A stretch of DNA of 46,302 bases. Origin: an uncultured Lachnospiraceae bacterium. Lineage in GTDB: Bacteria > Bacillota > Clostridia > Lachnospirales > Lachnospiraceae. The stretch spans positions 1 to 46,302 of the forward strand of contig CAJUTU010000031.1 in NCBI GenBank assembly GCA_910589385.1. Reading direction: 5' to 3'. A program made the translations under genes and the position numbers. Shown in pieces: positions 7,669 through 16,157 of this stretch; position 1 is the first letter of the stretch; each line of letters starts with the position of its first letter. The notes below the pieces were generated by a model. It ran no database searches and was not told the DNA's origin. It was given only the letters and a program-made list of their open reading frames with translations.

Positions 7669-8346
7669 TTACGCTTTCGGATATTCATTACACAGCAAAC
7701 GATAGGGTTCTTCATCCTCTTCGATCTCCGGGAAACGTCCAATCGGTTCATAGAAACGGTTATCGTGTTCATCATCATTACACATGGACACTTCCCCAAG
7801 CAATACGTCTCCGCTTCCTTCTTCCACATGAAAGTCATGATACATATACGGATAGATTGTAATGCTCTCTCCTGGAGCCAGCTTTACTTTTGTGCCGGCA
7901 GGAACCGTAAATTCACGTCCATCACAATTCACGGTGACATCTGTATCGGCAAATCCGCCGTCTTCCGTAGAATTATAAACCGTGATCAGCACATTGCCGC
8001 CGCCCCTGTTGATGATGTCCTCCATTTTATTCCAATGGAAATGCATCGGAGCCATCTGCCCTTCCTTTACAAGAAGAAGTTTTTCCGCATAAGTTTTCGT
8101 ATACTTATCCATTTTCAGATTTCCATTCCGGATCGTAATAAGGGAAAATCCTACTTCATCAAATTTTCCAAGCCCATAGTCCGTAATATCCCAGCCAAGC
8201 ATATTATCCCTGATCTCGTCATATTCCGCGCCTTTGCTTTCCCAATCCTTTGCCGTCCATTTACAAAACGGCGGGATCTCAAAGCCATGAGCCTGTATCA
8301 TTTCCTCCATGTGTCTGATCTCTGCGTTAATTTTTGAACGTTTCAT
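7669..8346 (-). CDS. D-lyxose/D-mannose isomerase (cupin type)
   Basis: With the start at ATG 8344-8346 (MKRSKIN, behind GAAGGGAAT), the protein has 225 residues, the usual length of the sigmaB-type D-lyxose isomerases. The cupin core carries the metal ligands: MHFHWNKMEDI (two His and a Glu) and, later, YHDFHVEE (His). The family interconverts D-lyxose and D-xylulose and also D-mannose and D-fructose, so here it most likely turns released mannose into fructose for glycolysis. It lies 22 bases after the solute-binding protein gene and before the beta-mannosidase, inside the mannoside operon. A longer open frame reaching 8415 overlaps the upstream gene and is unlikely to be used. Confidence 0.88.
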   Translation of the reverse strand: MKRSKINAEIRHMEEMIQAHGFEIPPFCKWTAKDWESKGAEYDEIRDNMLGWDITDYGLGKFDEVGFSLITIRNGNLKMDKYTKTYAEKLLLVKEGQMAPMHFHWNKMEDIINRGGGNVLITVYNSTEDGGFADTDVTVNCDGREFTVPAGTKVKLAPGESITIYPYMYHDFHVEEGSGDVLLGEVSMCNDDEHDNRFYEPIGRFPEIEEDEEPYRLLCNEYPKA

Positions 8347-8368
8347 CTTACTTATTCCCTTCAATGAT

Positions 8369-9862
8369 TTATTTTGTTTCTTTCCACTCATCAATCTGTC
8401 TCTGCATCTCTTCAATAACCTTATCGATACCTGTTGCCTCTAATTTCTCCTGAAGCTTTGGCAGATATTCTTCCGGATCAACGCTTCCTGTGTACAGGGA
8501 TTTCCCAAACTCATCCATTACATTTCCAAATCCTGCCACCTCTGTGCTGACCGGCTCAAGGTCAAAGTCAAATCCAAAGGATGGTGCCTCCACTGACGAA
8601 TCATTAAATTCTTTGAACGTTGCCCACTTATCAACAGGCTCGTTTTCCAATACATAAGTGTTAAATAATCCGCCCTGCACCCAGTAGGAAACCGAATAAT
8701 TCTTTCTTGTTTCCTCATTCAGTTTGATCTTATTATCATAGATATAAGGCTTACCCTCGGCAGCGGCCGCTTCATCAGCCGGAACCTCTACTTTATCCCA
8801 ATGCTCACCTTCAATACCATAGTTCAGCAGATTCCTGAGATACTCATCCGTATTGATCAGGTTCAAAAGCTCAATTGCCTTCTCTGGATGCTTTGTCTGT
8901 GCATTGATCGCAGTCAGGGCGCCGCGGGCAGAGAGATTCGTCACATAGGTATCCATGATCGGGGTCGCCACGACTTCATATCCCAGATCCTTTCCCCATA
9001 CCAGCTCAGCGTACGGCTGTCCGTCTCCTTTTGTAACAAAACGCTTCACCGATTTGTCGTCAGATGCCGTAGCCGCGTCCTTGTTGATATAACCAGCCAG
9101 ATAATATTTCCGCATGGTATCCAGAGTAGACTTCATCTTCTCTGTCTCAAATACATTCTTGACTGTCAGTGTTTCATCACCATATTCGATTCCCACCGGA
9201 TTCTGGATCAGATCCATATAGATCGGTGCGGAATAGCTGCTTGTCAGATACATAGGAACAACATCCGGTTCTTTCTCTTTGATAAGCTTAAGCCATGGTT
9301 CCAGATCTTCCAGGCTATGGATCTCATCTACCGGAACATCATATTTATCCACATATTCCTTTGTAAACACCCACATCGGCATGCTTCCGATTTCCTTTTC
9401 ACTTGGAACACCGTATGTCTTGCCCTGCACCTTTGCGGCCTCCCAGAAACGTCCGTCGATATTTTGATACATCTCCGTATCTTCGATATAGTCGTCAATC
9501 TGGAGGAATGCGCCCTTGTTTGCATTCTGCAGGTAATTATTTGTCCAGGAGCAGGTGAAGCACATATCCCAGTCGTCGCCGGTGTTGATGATGACCTGCA
9601 TCTTCTGCTCATAATCTCCCCATCCTGCCGTATTGATCTTCAATTTCGCGCCGATCTTCTCAGATATATATTCATTTACTTTCTCAAGGACTCTGTCCTG
9701 ATCCTTCTGGGCATCCCCGATCTGCCACCAGGTAAGCTCTACGATTTCTTCTCCACTCGCGTTCGTCTCCGCCTTTTTCCCTCCGCAGCCTGTGATAAGG
9801 CCCGCCGTCATAACTGCTGCAAGTCCTGCCGCCGCAAATCTTTTCACTATGTTAAACTTCAT
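8369..9862 (-). CDS. Sugar ABC transporter solute-binding lipoprotein with DUF3502 domain
   Basis: The start at ATG 9860-9862 (MKFNIV) lies eight bases after AGGAGG; an ATG two codons upstream is too close to it. The N-terminus is a lipoprotein signal (hydrophobic core, then LITGCG with the lipidated cysteine). The body is a type-1 extracellular sugar-binding protein (TWWQIGDAQ, then a two-lobe fold), and the last about 130 residues match the DUF3502 domain of LplA-like proteins. It would capture oligosaccharides outside the membrane and hand them to the two permeases encoded upstream. No ATPase gene is present; a shared MsmK-type ATPase elsewhere is likely. Neighbouring mannosidases suggest mannosides as substrate. 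Confidence 0.9.
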   Translation of the reverse strand: MKFNIVKRFAAAGLAAVMTAGLITGCGGKKAETNASGEEIVELTWWQIGDAQKDQDRVLEKVNEYISEKIGAKLKINTAGWGDYEQKMQVIINTGDDWDMCFTCSWTNNYLQNANKGAFLQIDDYIEDTEMYQNIDGRFWEAAKVQGKTYGVPSEKEIGSMPMWVFTKEYVDKYDVPVDEIHSLEDLEPWLKLIKEKEPDVVPMYLTSSYSAPIYMDLIQNPVGIEYGDETLTVKNVFETEKMKSTLDTMRKYYLAGYINKDAATASDDKSVKRFVTKGDGQPYAELVWGKDLGYEVVATPIMDTYVTNLSARGALTAINAQTKHPEKAIELLNLINTDEYLRNLLNYGIEGEHWDKVEVPADEAAAAEGKPYIYDNKIKLNEETRKNYSVSYWVQGGLFNTYVLENEPVDKWATFKEFNDSSVEAPSFGFDFDLEPVSTEVAGFGNVMDEFGKSLYTGSVDPEEYLPKLQEKLEATGIDKVIEEMQRQIDEWKETK

Positions 9863-9883
9863 GTTCATATCCTCCTATCTATA

Positions 9884-10846
9884 TTACTCTTTTACCGCAC
9901 CTACCGTCAACCCATTTACAAAATATCTCTGGAAAAACGGATATGCAAAAATGATTGGTAATGTGGAAATTACTACAATTGCCATCTTGATCGTTTCTTT
10001 CGGCATATTCGCCGCCACCGCGATTCCGTCAACCCCCATCGTGGCTTTATTATTCGCAAGCCAGTCAATAGAACTTTCAATCTGGATCAACAGATACTGA
10101 AGCGGGATCAAGTCTTTATTATCCATATACATCATGGCATTGAACCAGTCGTTCCAGTAACCCAGCGTCAGGAAAAGGCCGATTGTCGCAAGTCCTGGAA
10201 GCGCCATTGGAATCACGATCTGGAAGAAAAGCCTCCATTCCGAAGCCCCGTCAATTTTTGCCGACTCCACAACTGCATCCGGGATACTCGTCTTAAAAAA
10301 TGTCCGGAGCACAATGATGTTAAAGGAATTCAAGCAAAGCGGCAAGATCAGCGCCCACAGGGTATCTTTCAGCATAAGCACCTTTGTTACGATCAAGTAA
10401 TTCGCGATCATACCGCCGCTGAACAGCATAGGGATCGTGATCACAGTTGTAAAAAATTTACGGTAAGCATATGTTTTTCTGGACAGCGCATATGCATAAG
10501 TGCCTGTCAGAAGCAGTCCGATAACAGTTCCTACAACAGTAACAAGAATCGTTACGCCATAGCTTTTTATAATATTTTCTCCTGCGCTTATGATATATTC
10601 ATATGCATACAGGCTGAATTTTTCTGGAATAAACCGGTATCCGTTCATTGCCAGTGAATTCTCATCTGTCAGTGAAATAATAATGACAAATATAAACGGA
10701 ATGACGCAGATCAGCGACAATACTGCCAGAATGATGTTAAATAAAATATTTGTCGGAGTTTTGATCTCATTATATCTGCATTCCATTGCTTCTAATTTCT
10801 TAATTCTTTTTTCCATTTTTCTTTTCGACATTACTTTTTCAGCCAC
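9884..10846 (-). CDS. Carbohydrate ABC transporter permease, MalG/LplC type
   Basis: This 320-residue membrane protein starts at GTG 10844-10846 after AAGGAGGTAAGATC. It has about six membrane segments, and the EAA loop is visible as ESAKIDGASEWRLFFQIVIPMALPGL, the contact site for the ATPase. The end (RYFVNGLTVGAVKE) is the typical C-terminus of the MalG-like partner. It forms the channel together with the permease encoded just upstream (15-base gap) and is followed after 21 bases by the solute-binding lipoprotein gene. The long N-terminal cytoplasmic lead (KRKMEKRIKKLEAME) is charged and helical. Confidence 0.92.
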   Translation of the reverse strand: MAEKVMSKRKMEKRIKKLEAMECRYNEIKTPTNILFNIILAVLSLICVIPFIFVIIISLTDENSLAMNGYRFIPEKFSLYAYEYIISAGENIIKSYGVTILVTVVGTVIGLLLTGTYAYALSRKTYAYRKFFTTVITIPMLFSGGMIANYLIVTKVLMLKDTLWALILPLCLNSFNIIVLRTFFKTSIPDAVVESAKIDGASEWRLFFQIVIPMALPGLATIGLFLTLGYWNDWFNAMMYMDNKDLIPLQYLLIQIESSIDWLANNKATMGVDGIAVAANMPKETIKMAIVVISTLPIIFAYPFFQRYFVNGLTVGAVKE

Positions 10847-10861
10847 GATCTTACCTCCTTT

Positions 10862-11824
10862 CTAGAACAACGCGTTATCACTGTCAACCTTCGATACGAT
10901 CTTATTTGCGATCATGATCAGGACAAAACCGACTGTTGACTGGAACAGCGCCGCAGCAGAACTCATCCCGATCTCGCCGCTCGTCTTAAGGGCACGGAAA
11001 ATGTATGTATCAAGTACGTTAGTTACCGGATACAACGGCCCGGAATTCTTCGGCAATTGATAGAACAGTCCGAAGTCTGCTTTAAAGATACCTCCCACAG
11101 ACATGATCAGCAAAATGGTGATCACCGGTTTCAGCAGCGGTAATGTAATGTATTTGATCTGCTGCCATTTCGTCGCCCCGTCCAGGACTGCCGCTTCATA
11201 GTACGTCTTATCAATGCCGCAGATTGATGCGAGATAAACTACCGTGTTATACCCCATTCCTTTCCACTGGCTCATAAAAATAATGATAAAGGGCCAGAAC
11301 TTTGACTCCGTATACCATGAGATTGGTTCTCCTCCAAACTGCTGGATGATTGCGTTAAAATAACCTTTTTCCGGATTTAAAAATGCAAATACGCAATAGC
11401 TTACAACTACCCATGACAGGAAATACGGCAGGAACATGGAACTCTGATAAATCTTCATCATCCCTTTGTTCTTAATCTCATTCAAAAGCAGCGCGAGCAC
11501 TACCGGTACGGCTACACCAAGGATAATAAATGTAAAATTATAAAGTACTGTGTTTCTTACGATGATCCATGCGTCGCCGCTGCTGAACAAAAACTTGAAG
11601 TTATCAAACCAGACCGTCTCACTTGTGAACAGATTATAGAAAAATCCGTCCCCGGACAACCTGAATTTCTTAAATGCCACCAGAATACCGAACAACGGCA
11701 GGTATGCGAAAAACAGAAACCAGATTGCTCCCGGCAAACTTAAAATAAGCAGTTCCTTGTTTGCTTTCAGACGTCTCAGGAAATTCCCTTTCGTCTTTTC
11801 AGCCTCTTTTTTGTTACCTCTCAC
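10862..11824 (-). CDS. Carbohydrate ABC transporter permease, MalF/LplB type
   Basis: The gene begins at GTG 11822-11824, seven bases after AGGAGG. The 320 residues start with a charged cytoplasmic tail, then six membrane segments. The EAA loop reads YEAAVLDGATKWQQIKYITLPLLKP. It is the first gene of the mannoside operon (permease, permease, lipoprotein, isomerase, beta-mannosidase). A long 5' region with a candidate promoter and direct repeats precedes it, and the YesM/YesN-type two-component genes lie just beyond a pair of terminators, so that system is the likely controller. LplB-type permeases usually work with DUF3502 lipoproteins, as found here. Confidence 0.92.
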   Translation of the reverse strand: MRGNKKEAEKTKGNFLRRLKANKELLILSLPGAIWFLFFAYLPLFGILVAFKKFRLSGDGFFYNLFTSETVWFDNFKFLFSSGDAWIIVRNTVLYNFTFIILGVAVPVVLALLLNEIKNKGMMKIYQSSMFLPYFLSWVVVSYCVFAFLNPEKGYFNAIIQQFGGEPISWYTESKFWPFIIIFMSQWKGMGYNTVVYLASICGIDKTYYEAAVLDGATKWQQIKYITLPLLKPVITILLIMSVGGIFKADFGLFYQLPKNSGPLYPVTNVLDTYIFRALKTSGEIGMSSAAALFQSTVGFVLIMIANKIVSKVDSDNALF

Positions 11825-11898
11825 CTTTCATCCTCCTTTTTTGTACTGCTTCTTGACTTACCGGCTCGTCAATATGCAGTGTGTTTTTGTCTATATCC

Positions 11899-11953
11899 AC
11901 TATATCATTGTGCACTTTTTATTAATAGTTGAAAACTTTTAGGTTCATTGCAC
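11899..11953 (-). promoter_or_regulatory. Candidate promoter and YesN-type direct repeats for the mannoside importer operon
   Basis: On the minus strand TATAGT (plus 11899-11904) is a fair -10 box, but the -35 region (TATTAA, 17 bases upstream) is poor, as expected for an activated promoter. Two similar direct repeats, TCATTGTGCAC (plus 11905-11915) and TCATTGCAC (11945-11953), lie 40 bp apart, about four helical turns. The AraC-type response regulator gene is adjacent. The assignment is inference from spacing and context. Confidence 0.4.
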
Positions 11954-11990
11954 AAATTCTAGGAACATGTTTCCAAAAGATTGATATTCC

Positions 11991-12014
11991 AAAAAAGCTG
12001 CCGCTGGCAGCTTT
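11991..12014 (-). terminator. Rho-independent terminator upstream of the importer operon
   Basis: A perfect 9-bp stem, AAAGCTGCC (11994-12002) with GGCAGCTTT (12006-12014), has a 3-base loop. On the minus strand it is followed by a T-run (plus A-run 11991-11996). It lies after the terminator of the response regulator gene and before the importer promoter, giving a second barrier to read-through. Confidence 0.75.
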
Positions 12015-12030
12015 CTACATACAATGGCAT

Positions 12031-12072
12031 AAAAAAAACGTGACATGATCTTTCCATCATTTCACGTTTTTT
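12031..12072 (-). terminator. Rho-independent terminator of the response regulator gene
   Basis: On the minus strand a stem of about 15 bp (AAAAACGTGA-ATGAT with ATCA-TCACGTTTTT) closes a GGAAAG-type loop and runs into eight T. It begins seven bases after the stop of the AraC-type response regulator. A-runs on both sides mean it could also work on the plus strand. Confidence 0.88.
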
Positions 12073-12078
12073 CCGCCT

Positions 12079-13599
12079 CTAATATTTTTTCATCTCCCGT
12101 AAAGAAGCGGGCGACACGCCATAGCATTGCTTAAATTTCCGATAAAAATAACTGGTATCCGGATATCCCACCTGCCTTGCTATATCGTTGATCTTCATAT
12201 TTGTATTTAAGATCAGGTCTTTTGCAATGCTGTTTTTCGTATTGCTCAGATACCGCGCAAAAGAACAGCCCACCTCCTTCTGAAAGATCTGTCCCAGATA
12301 AGAGGCATTCATATGGTATTTATAAGCCATTGTCTTCAAGTTCATATCTTCCTTATAATTCTGCTGTACCTCAGACATGATCTGGCGCACTACAGGGGTA
12401 TACTGCGAATCTTCCTCATGCAGGCAGACTATAATCTCTATGATTTCAGAAATAAATGCTGTCTTGATCCCTAGGATATCATCTGCGCCAAAGATCGTTT
12501 CGATCAGTTCTGTGAGATCGTAGAACCTGTCTGATTCCAGCTTATACTCCTTTTTTATATCTTGAAGCAGCATCGCCATCTTGACCGCCGTCTGATACAG
12601 CGAACCTGCAGAAGCCTCTTTTCGTACATTGTTTATAAACAGGTCTTCCATATAATCAACCGCAGCTTCTTTTTCTTTTTTCAAGATCAATTTTCTTAGC
12701 TGTGTTTCGTCCATACGGATGTCCTCCGTCTTCCTGCTCCTGATCTGTCCCTGGCTGAGACAGCTTCCATAGCCCTCGATGATCAGGTATTTTTGAAGCT
12801 TCCTTGCAGCCCGGTATGCCTCCGGAAGCTGCTCAAAGCTTTGAAAGGACGGCCCCACACCTATAAAGGTCATAATGTCAAAACGGCTCTCGATCTGATT
12901 CTGCAGTTCTGAAAAATACTCCTGTACTCCCCCCCCTGCTTCTTCAAAATCACTATCTGCCAAGATCATGAGCAGATTATCCGGCGGAAGATGCACAATT
13001 TTCATCCTGCTTTCCTTTTTCAGTTCCATGATCACATCTGTGATCTTTTTTTCTTTGAAGCCTTCCATATTCCATTTCATGACAGCCGCGCAGTAATTTC
13101 CATGATCTTCTTCCAGTCCCAGCATTTTCGCAAACTTCCCGTATTCTTCATTCTTGGATTTTCCATTTAAAAAATGCATCCATTGTGTTTTTTCATCAAT
13201 ATACCGGAGCTTTTTCTTATCCATCTCTTCTAATTTCCGCACGGTTTCTCTGAGCTGCCGTTCCAGTTCTTCTTCATTGATGGGCTTTAAAATATAATTC
13301 TCAACCTCCAGCCGTATCGCTTCCCTGGCATAATCAAACTCATCATATCCTGTCAGGATAATAAAACGTACCTGCTCTTCCTTTTCCCGGATTTTCCGGA
13401 GAAGTGTCAATCCATCCATTTCCGGCATGCTGATATCCGTCACCACAATATGTACAGGTTCCTCCTCCCACATTTGGAGCGCCTCCGTCCCGTCGTGCGC
13501 CATATGCACCACTTCCAGCCCCAGCGCTTCCCAATCCAGGATATTTCGGATTCCCTGCAGGATCAATTCCTCATCTTCTACTATCATTACCTTCTTCAT
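12079..13599 (-). CDS. Response regulator with AraC-type DNA-binding domain (YesN type)
   Basis: I start it at ATG 13597-13599 (MKKVMIV), behind GGAGAGGTGTACG; the longer frame to 13650 has no such site. The receiver domain occupies about residues 1-120, with the phospho-acceptor D55 in VVTDISMPEMDG and the conserved lysine in YILKPIN. The middle is a long helical region of unknown detail. Two AraC helix-turn-helix motifs end the protein (about 405-506, with YLGQIFQKEVG and VGYPDTSYFYRKFKQ). It overlaps the sensor kinase gene by 29 bases. YesN-type regulators usually activate the adjacent carbohydrate ABC operon, here the importer starting at 11824. Confidence 0.92.
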   Translation of the reverse strand: MKKVMIVEDEELILQGIRNILDWEALGLEVVHMAHDGTEALQMWEEEPVHIVVTDISMPEMDGLTLLRKIREKEEQVRFIILTGYDEFDYAREAIRLEVENYILKPINEEELERQLRETVRKLEEMDKKKLRYIDEKTQWMHFLNGKSKNEEYGKFAKMLGLEEDHGNYCAAVMKWNMEGFKEKKITDVIMELKKESRMKIVHLPPDNLLMILADSDFEEAGGGVQEYFSELQNQIESRFDIMTFIGVGPSFQSFEQLPEAYRAARKLQKYLIIEGYGSCLSQGQIRSRKTEDIRMDETQLRKLILKKEKEAAVDYMEDLFINNVRKEASAGSLYQTAVKMAMLLQDIKKEYKLESDRFYDLTELIETIFGADDILGIKTAFISEIIEIIVCLHEEDSQYTPVVRQIMSEVQQNYKEDMNLKTMAYKYHMNASYLGQIFQKEVGCSFARYLSNTKNSIAKDLILNTNMKINDIARQVGYPDTSYFYRKFKQCYGVSPASLREMKKY

Positions 13600-15346
13600 C
13601 GTACACCTCTCCCTCTCCTTGATTTTCCCGGCCGGTCTTTCTGGGTTCAAACCTTAGTATGACCCGAAGTCCTCCTCCTTGCCTTGCCTCCATGCGGATT
13701 CCATATGCGCTGCCATAAACCGCCTTCAGCCTGCGGTTTACATTGGCGATTCCGATGGACGACTGCCTCTTCATCGTATCACGCTCTAATTCCCGGTTCT
13801 TTTCTGCAAGCTCCTGTACTGTCATTCCTTTTCCGTTATCTTCCACAATGATCCGGAACCTGCCTCCATTTTCCTTTTCAACAGCAATCCGTATAAAATT
13901 ATCCGGTTCCTTCATACGCATGCCGTGGATAAAATAATTTTCAATGATCGGCTGCAGCACAAACTTTATAATAGGAACCTGCAGGTACTCTTCCTTACAT
14001 TCCACCACAGCCTGAAACTGGTTTTGATATCGGAATTCAAAAAGCTCCATATATTTTTTACTGTAATGCAGTTCCTGCGCCAGTGTAATGATATCTGCCT
14101 CTTTGATCTGTGCCCGGAAAGTGACTGCCAGGCTGTAAAGCATTTTCCCTACCTCCCTGTCGCCGTTGCAGACGGCTTTCATACGGATAGCCTCCAGCGT
14201 ATTGTATAAAAAGTGAGGATTGATCTGGCTTTGGAGCGCGGCCATCTCCGCGTTTTTCTGTTCGATCTCAGCCAGATACCGCTTCTTGATATGCTCGTCC
14301 AGATTAACGCACATCTCATTGAAACACCTTGAGATCACATCCAGCTCATCACCGTTTTTGTCCGACGGAATACGCACATCCAGGTCGCCGTCCATAACCC
14401 TGGACATCCCGGACAAGATCCGGTTCAGCCTTTTGGAAAGCTGCTGCAAATGATATCTTACAAATAGTTCTCCCAAGACCATCACTACTGCCCCAACTGC
14501 CAGGATCATGATCACGATCGATACCGGCACCTCCGCCGCCCGCTTTTTCTCCAGATAGCTGATGGCATGATACTGTCCGTCCTGTGACTGCTCCACGTAA
14601 GCATCAAGCACATTTTCCAGAATCCCTTTATCATCCGCGTACATAATGTCAGGAATATGATGTCCCTTTGAAGAATCAAATACAACCGTACCGGCATCAT
14701 TATATACGATCAGTTCCGCACGGGAATAATACTGCTGGATACTCTCAAACCTGTTGCTTTTGAATCCCAGGATCATACATCCCTTTACCTGCATCGTTTC
14801 CGGTTCACGGATCTCTTTCAGATAAGAAAAGCTGTCTTCTCCTGTCAGGTCGCCTTTTTCAAGTTTTGTTTTAAAATCAGGATCCCCATCCCTCCTGTAG
14901 CTTTTCCCATCTCCGGTATATTCCGTAATTTCATTCCTCTCATAGCTGTAAAGCAAGATATGATTTAAACTGCCATACGCCTGAAACGCATCCAGAAAAA
15001 ATTTTTCGATCCCTCTGTACTCACTGGATTTATTTTCACTATAGATATCCAGACGGTATTGCTGATAGTCTGACGGCTCATCCGTCATATAGCGCAGCAC
15101 ATCCTTTAATTCCATATTCGATTTGTACAGATCTTCGTGGATATATTCCGCGATATCGGAGGCTTCCTTAAGGTAAGAGGCTGCCGATTCATTCATCATC
15201 TCCGTATAATTCAGGTTCTGTTCTAAAAAGCGGTTTTTGGTACTAGTGAAAAAATAGATGACCAATGCCGATATGGCACACACCAGAATAGCTGTATCAA
15301 TAAAAAGTAATTTGTTATATAACTGTTTTGAGCCTTTAATATCCAT
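13571..15346 (-). CDS. Sensor histidine kinase, YesM family
   Basis: The 591-residue protein has a membrane segment near residues 12-32, an extracellular sensor region to about 275, a second membrane segment (VSIVIMILAVGAVVMVLGEL) and a HAMP domain. The His_kinase motif follows, with the phospho-acceptor in SQINPHFLYNTLEAI, and an HATPase domain with the N box VLQPIIENYFIHG and the G box DNGKGM. YesM kinases sense extracellular oligosaccharides or the loaded binding protein and phosphorylate the YesN partner encoded downstream. The start is ATG 15344-15346 behind AAAGGGGAATATGGG. Its place between the mannosidase and importer genes points to mannosides as inducer, by inference. Confidence 0.92.
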   Translation of the reverse strand: MDIKGSKQLYNKLLFIDTAILVCAISALVIYFFTSTKNRFLEQNLNYTEMMNESAASYLKEASDIAEYIHEDLYKSNMELKDVLRYMTDEPSDYQQYRLDIYSENKSSEYRGIEKFFLDAFQAYGSLNHILLYSYERNEITEYTGDGKSYRRDGDPDFKTKLEKGDLTGEDSFSYLKEIREPETMQVKGCMILGFKSNRFESIQQYYSRAELIVYNDAGTVVFDSSKGHHIPDIMYADDKGILENVLDAYVEQSQDGQYHAISYLEKKRAAEVPVSIVIMILAVGAVVMVLGELFVRYHLQQLSKRLNRILSGMSRVMDGDLDVRIPSDKNGDELDVISRCFNEMCVNLDEHIKKRYLAEIEQKNAEMAALQSQINPHFLYNTLEAIRMKAVCNGDREVGKMLYSLAVTFRAQIKEADIITLAQELHYSKKYMELFEFRYQNQFQAVVECKEEYLQVPIIKFVLQPIIENYFIHGMRMKEPDNFIRIAVEKENGGRFRIIVEDNGKGMTVQELAEKNRELERDTMKRQSSIGIANVNRRLKAVYGSAYGIRMEARQGGGLRVILRFEPRKTGRENQGEGEVYDEEGNDSRR

Positions 15347-15416
15347 CCCATATTCCCCTTTTTCTTTATATCATACTCGCAGGTCACCTTTCTTTTCAAG
15401 TATACTTTATAAAGCA

Positions 15417-15452
15417 CAAAAAGGAAATGCAGAAATCATCCTACATTCCCTT
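15417..15452 (-). terminator. Terminator after the YesL-like gene
   Basis: On the minus strand GGGAATGTAG pairs with CTGCATTTCC (two wobble pairs) and is followed by TTTTTG. It starts about 12 bases after the stop of the YesL-like gene, closing the alpha-mannosidase operon and separating it from the kinase gene. Confidence 0.7.
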
Positions 15453-15463
15453 AAACTCTGTAT

Positions 15464-16129
15464 TTATCTGTTTTCTAAATTCCGCATAACGCTCTGGTTC
15501 ATAAACATTACCAGAAATCCATAAGTACTCCCCATAAACAATACCGTTGTCCCCGGCGATATCTCAAATGCCGCAAGCACAACGCAAAGCGCTACAAGAT
15601 TCCCAAGAGTAAATACCGGCTTTGCGATCAAAAGCGTAACAGCTGTCTTCACAATCTGGATGTTCTTCATTTCATAACGGCTGGCCAGCATATAGAGATT
15701 CGGTGTGACAAGGACTGACACCGCAAATAACACCATAAATACGACCGCAAGCGGAAGGATCCTGAACTGCATCGAAAAGAACTCTATATTGGTCCAGCAC
15801 ATGAATATCACAAGAAGCTGCCCCGCGCCAAGTCCAATCTTCTGTACAAGATCAGAGCAATATCCCCTTTTATAGTCACGCAGCGCGCTTCCTTCTGTCC
15901 CATGGATCAGGCAGTTCATCGTATACATTACCGACGATAAGGCCGGCGCCATCGGGATGAGGCACAGCAGAAACAGAGGAAGGCATTCCCGGATCTGGCC
16001 TGCGCCGACAAAGAGCAGGAATAATAATATCGGGATATTTGACAGGATAAACAACAGATTTATCGTGACAAAATAACATACCTTCTCACAAAACCCTAAT
16101 ACTTTTTCCACATTAAATAATTCTTCCAT
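15464..16129 (-). CDS. YesL family membrane protein (DUF624)
   Basis: This 221-residue protein has about five or six hydrophobic segments, starting with a short cytoplasmic N-terminus (MEELFNVEKVLGFCEK) and two helices with IPILLFLLF. It contains the family's central loop LIHGTEGSALRDYKRGY. YesL-like proteins are found almost only beside LplA/LplB/YesM/YesN sugar systems in Firmicutes; their exact role is unknown. It follows the GH38 gene by 28 bases and so is co-transcribed with it. An AAGGAGTCCCCAT site precedes the ATG. Confidence 0.85.
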   Translation of the reverse strand: MEELFNVEKVLGFCEKVCYFVTINLLFILSNIPILLFLLFVGAGQIRECLPLFLLCLIPMAPALSSVMYTMNCLIHGTEGSALRDYKRGYCSDLVQKIGLGAGQLLVIFMCWTNIEFFSMQFRILPLAVVFMVLFAVSVLVTPNLYMLASRYEMKNIQIVKTAVTLLIAKPVFTLGNLVALCVVLAAFEISPGTTVLFMGSTYGFLVMFMNQSVMRNLENR

Positions 16130-16157
16130 ATGGGGACTCCTTCCTTTTGCGTACTGT

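Noticed and set aside
8801..9961. A 386-residue plus-strand open frame opposite the binding-protein gene.
   Set aside because: It is antisense to a well-supported lipoprotein gene, its composition is rich in Cys, His and Ile as expected of a shadow frame, and no RBS is present.
11991..12072. The two hairpins before the importer operon might be a riboswitch.
   Set aside because: Both are simple terminator stems with T-runs located upstream of the likely promoter, and no known aptamer core is recognisable.
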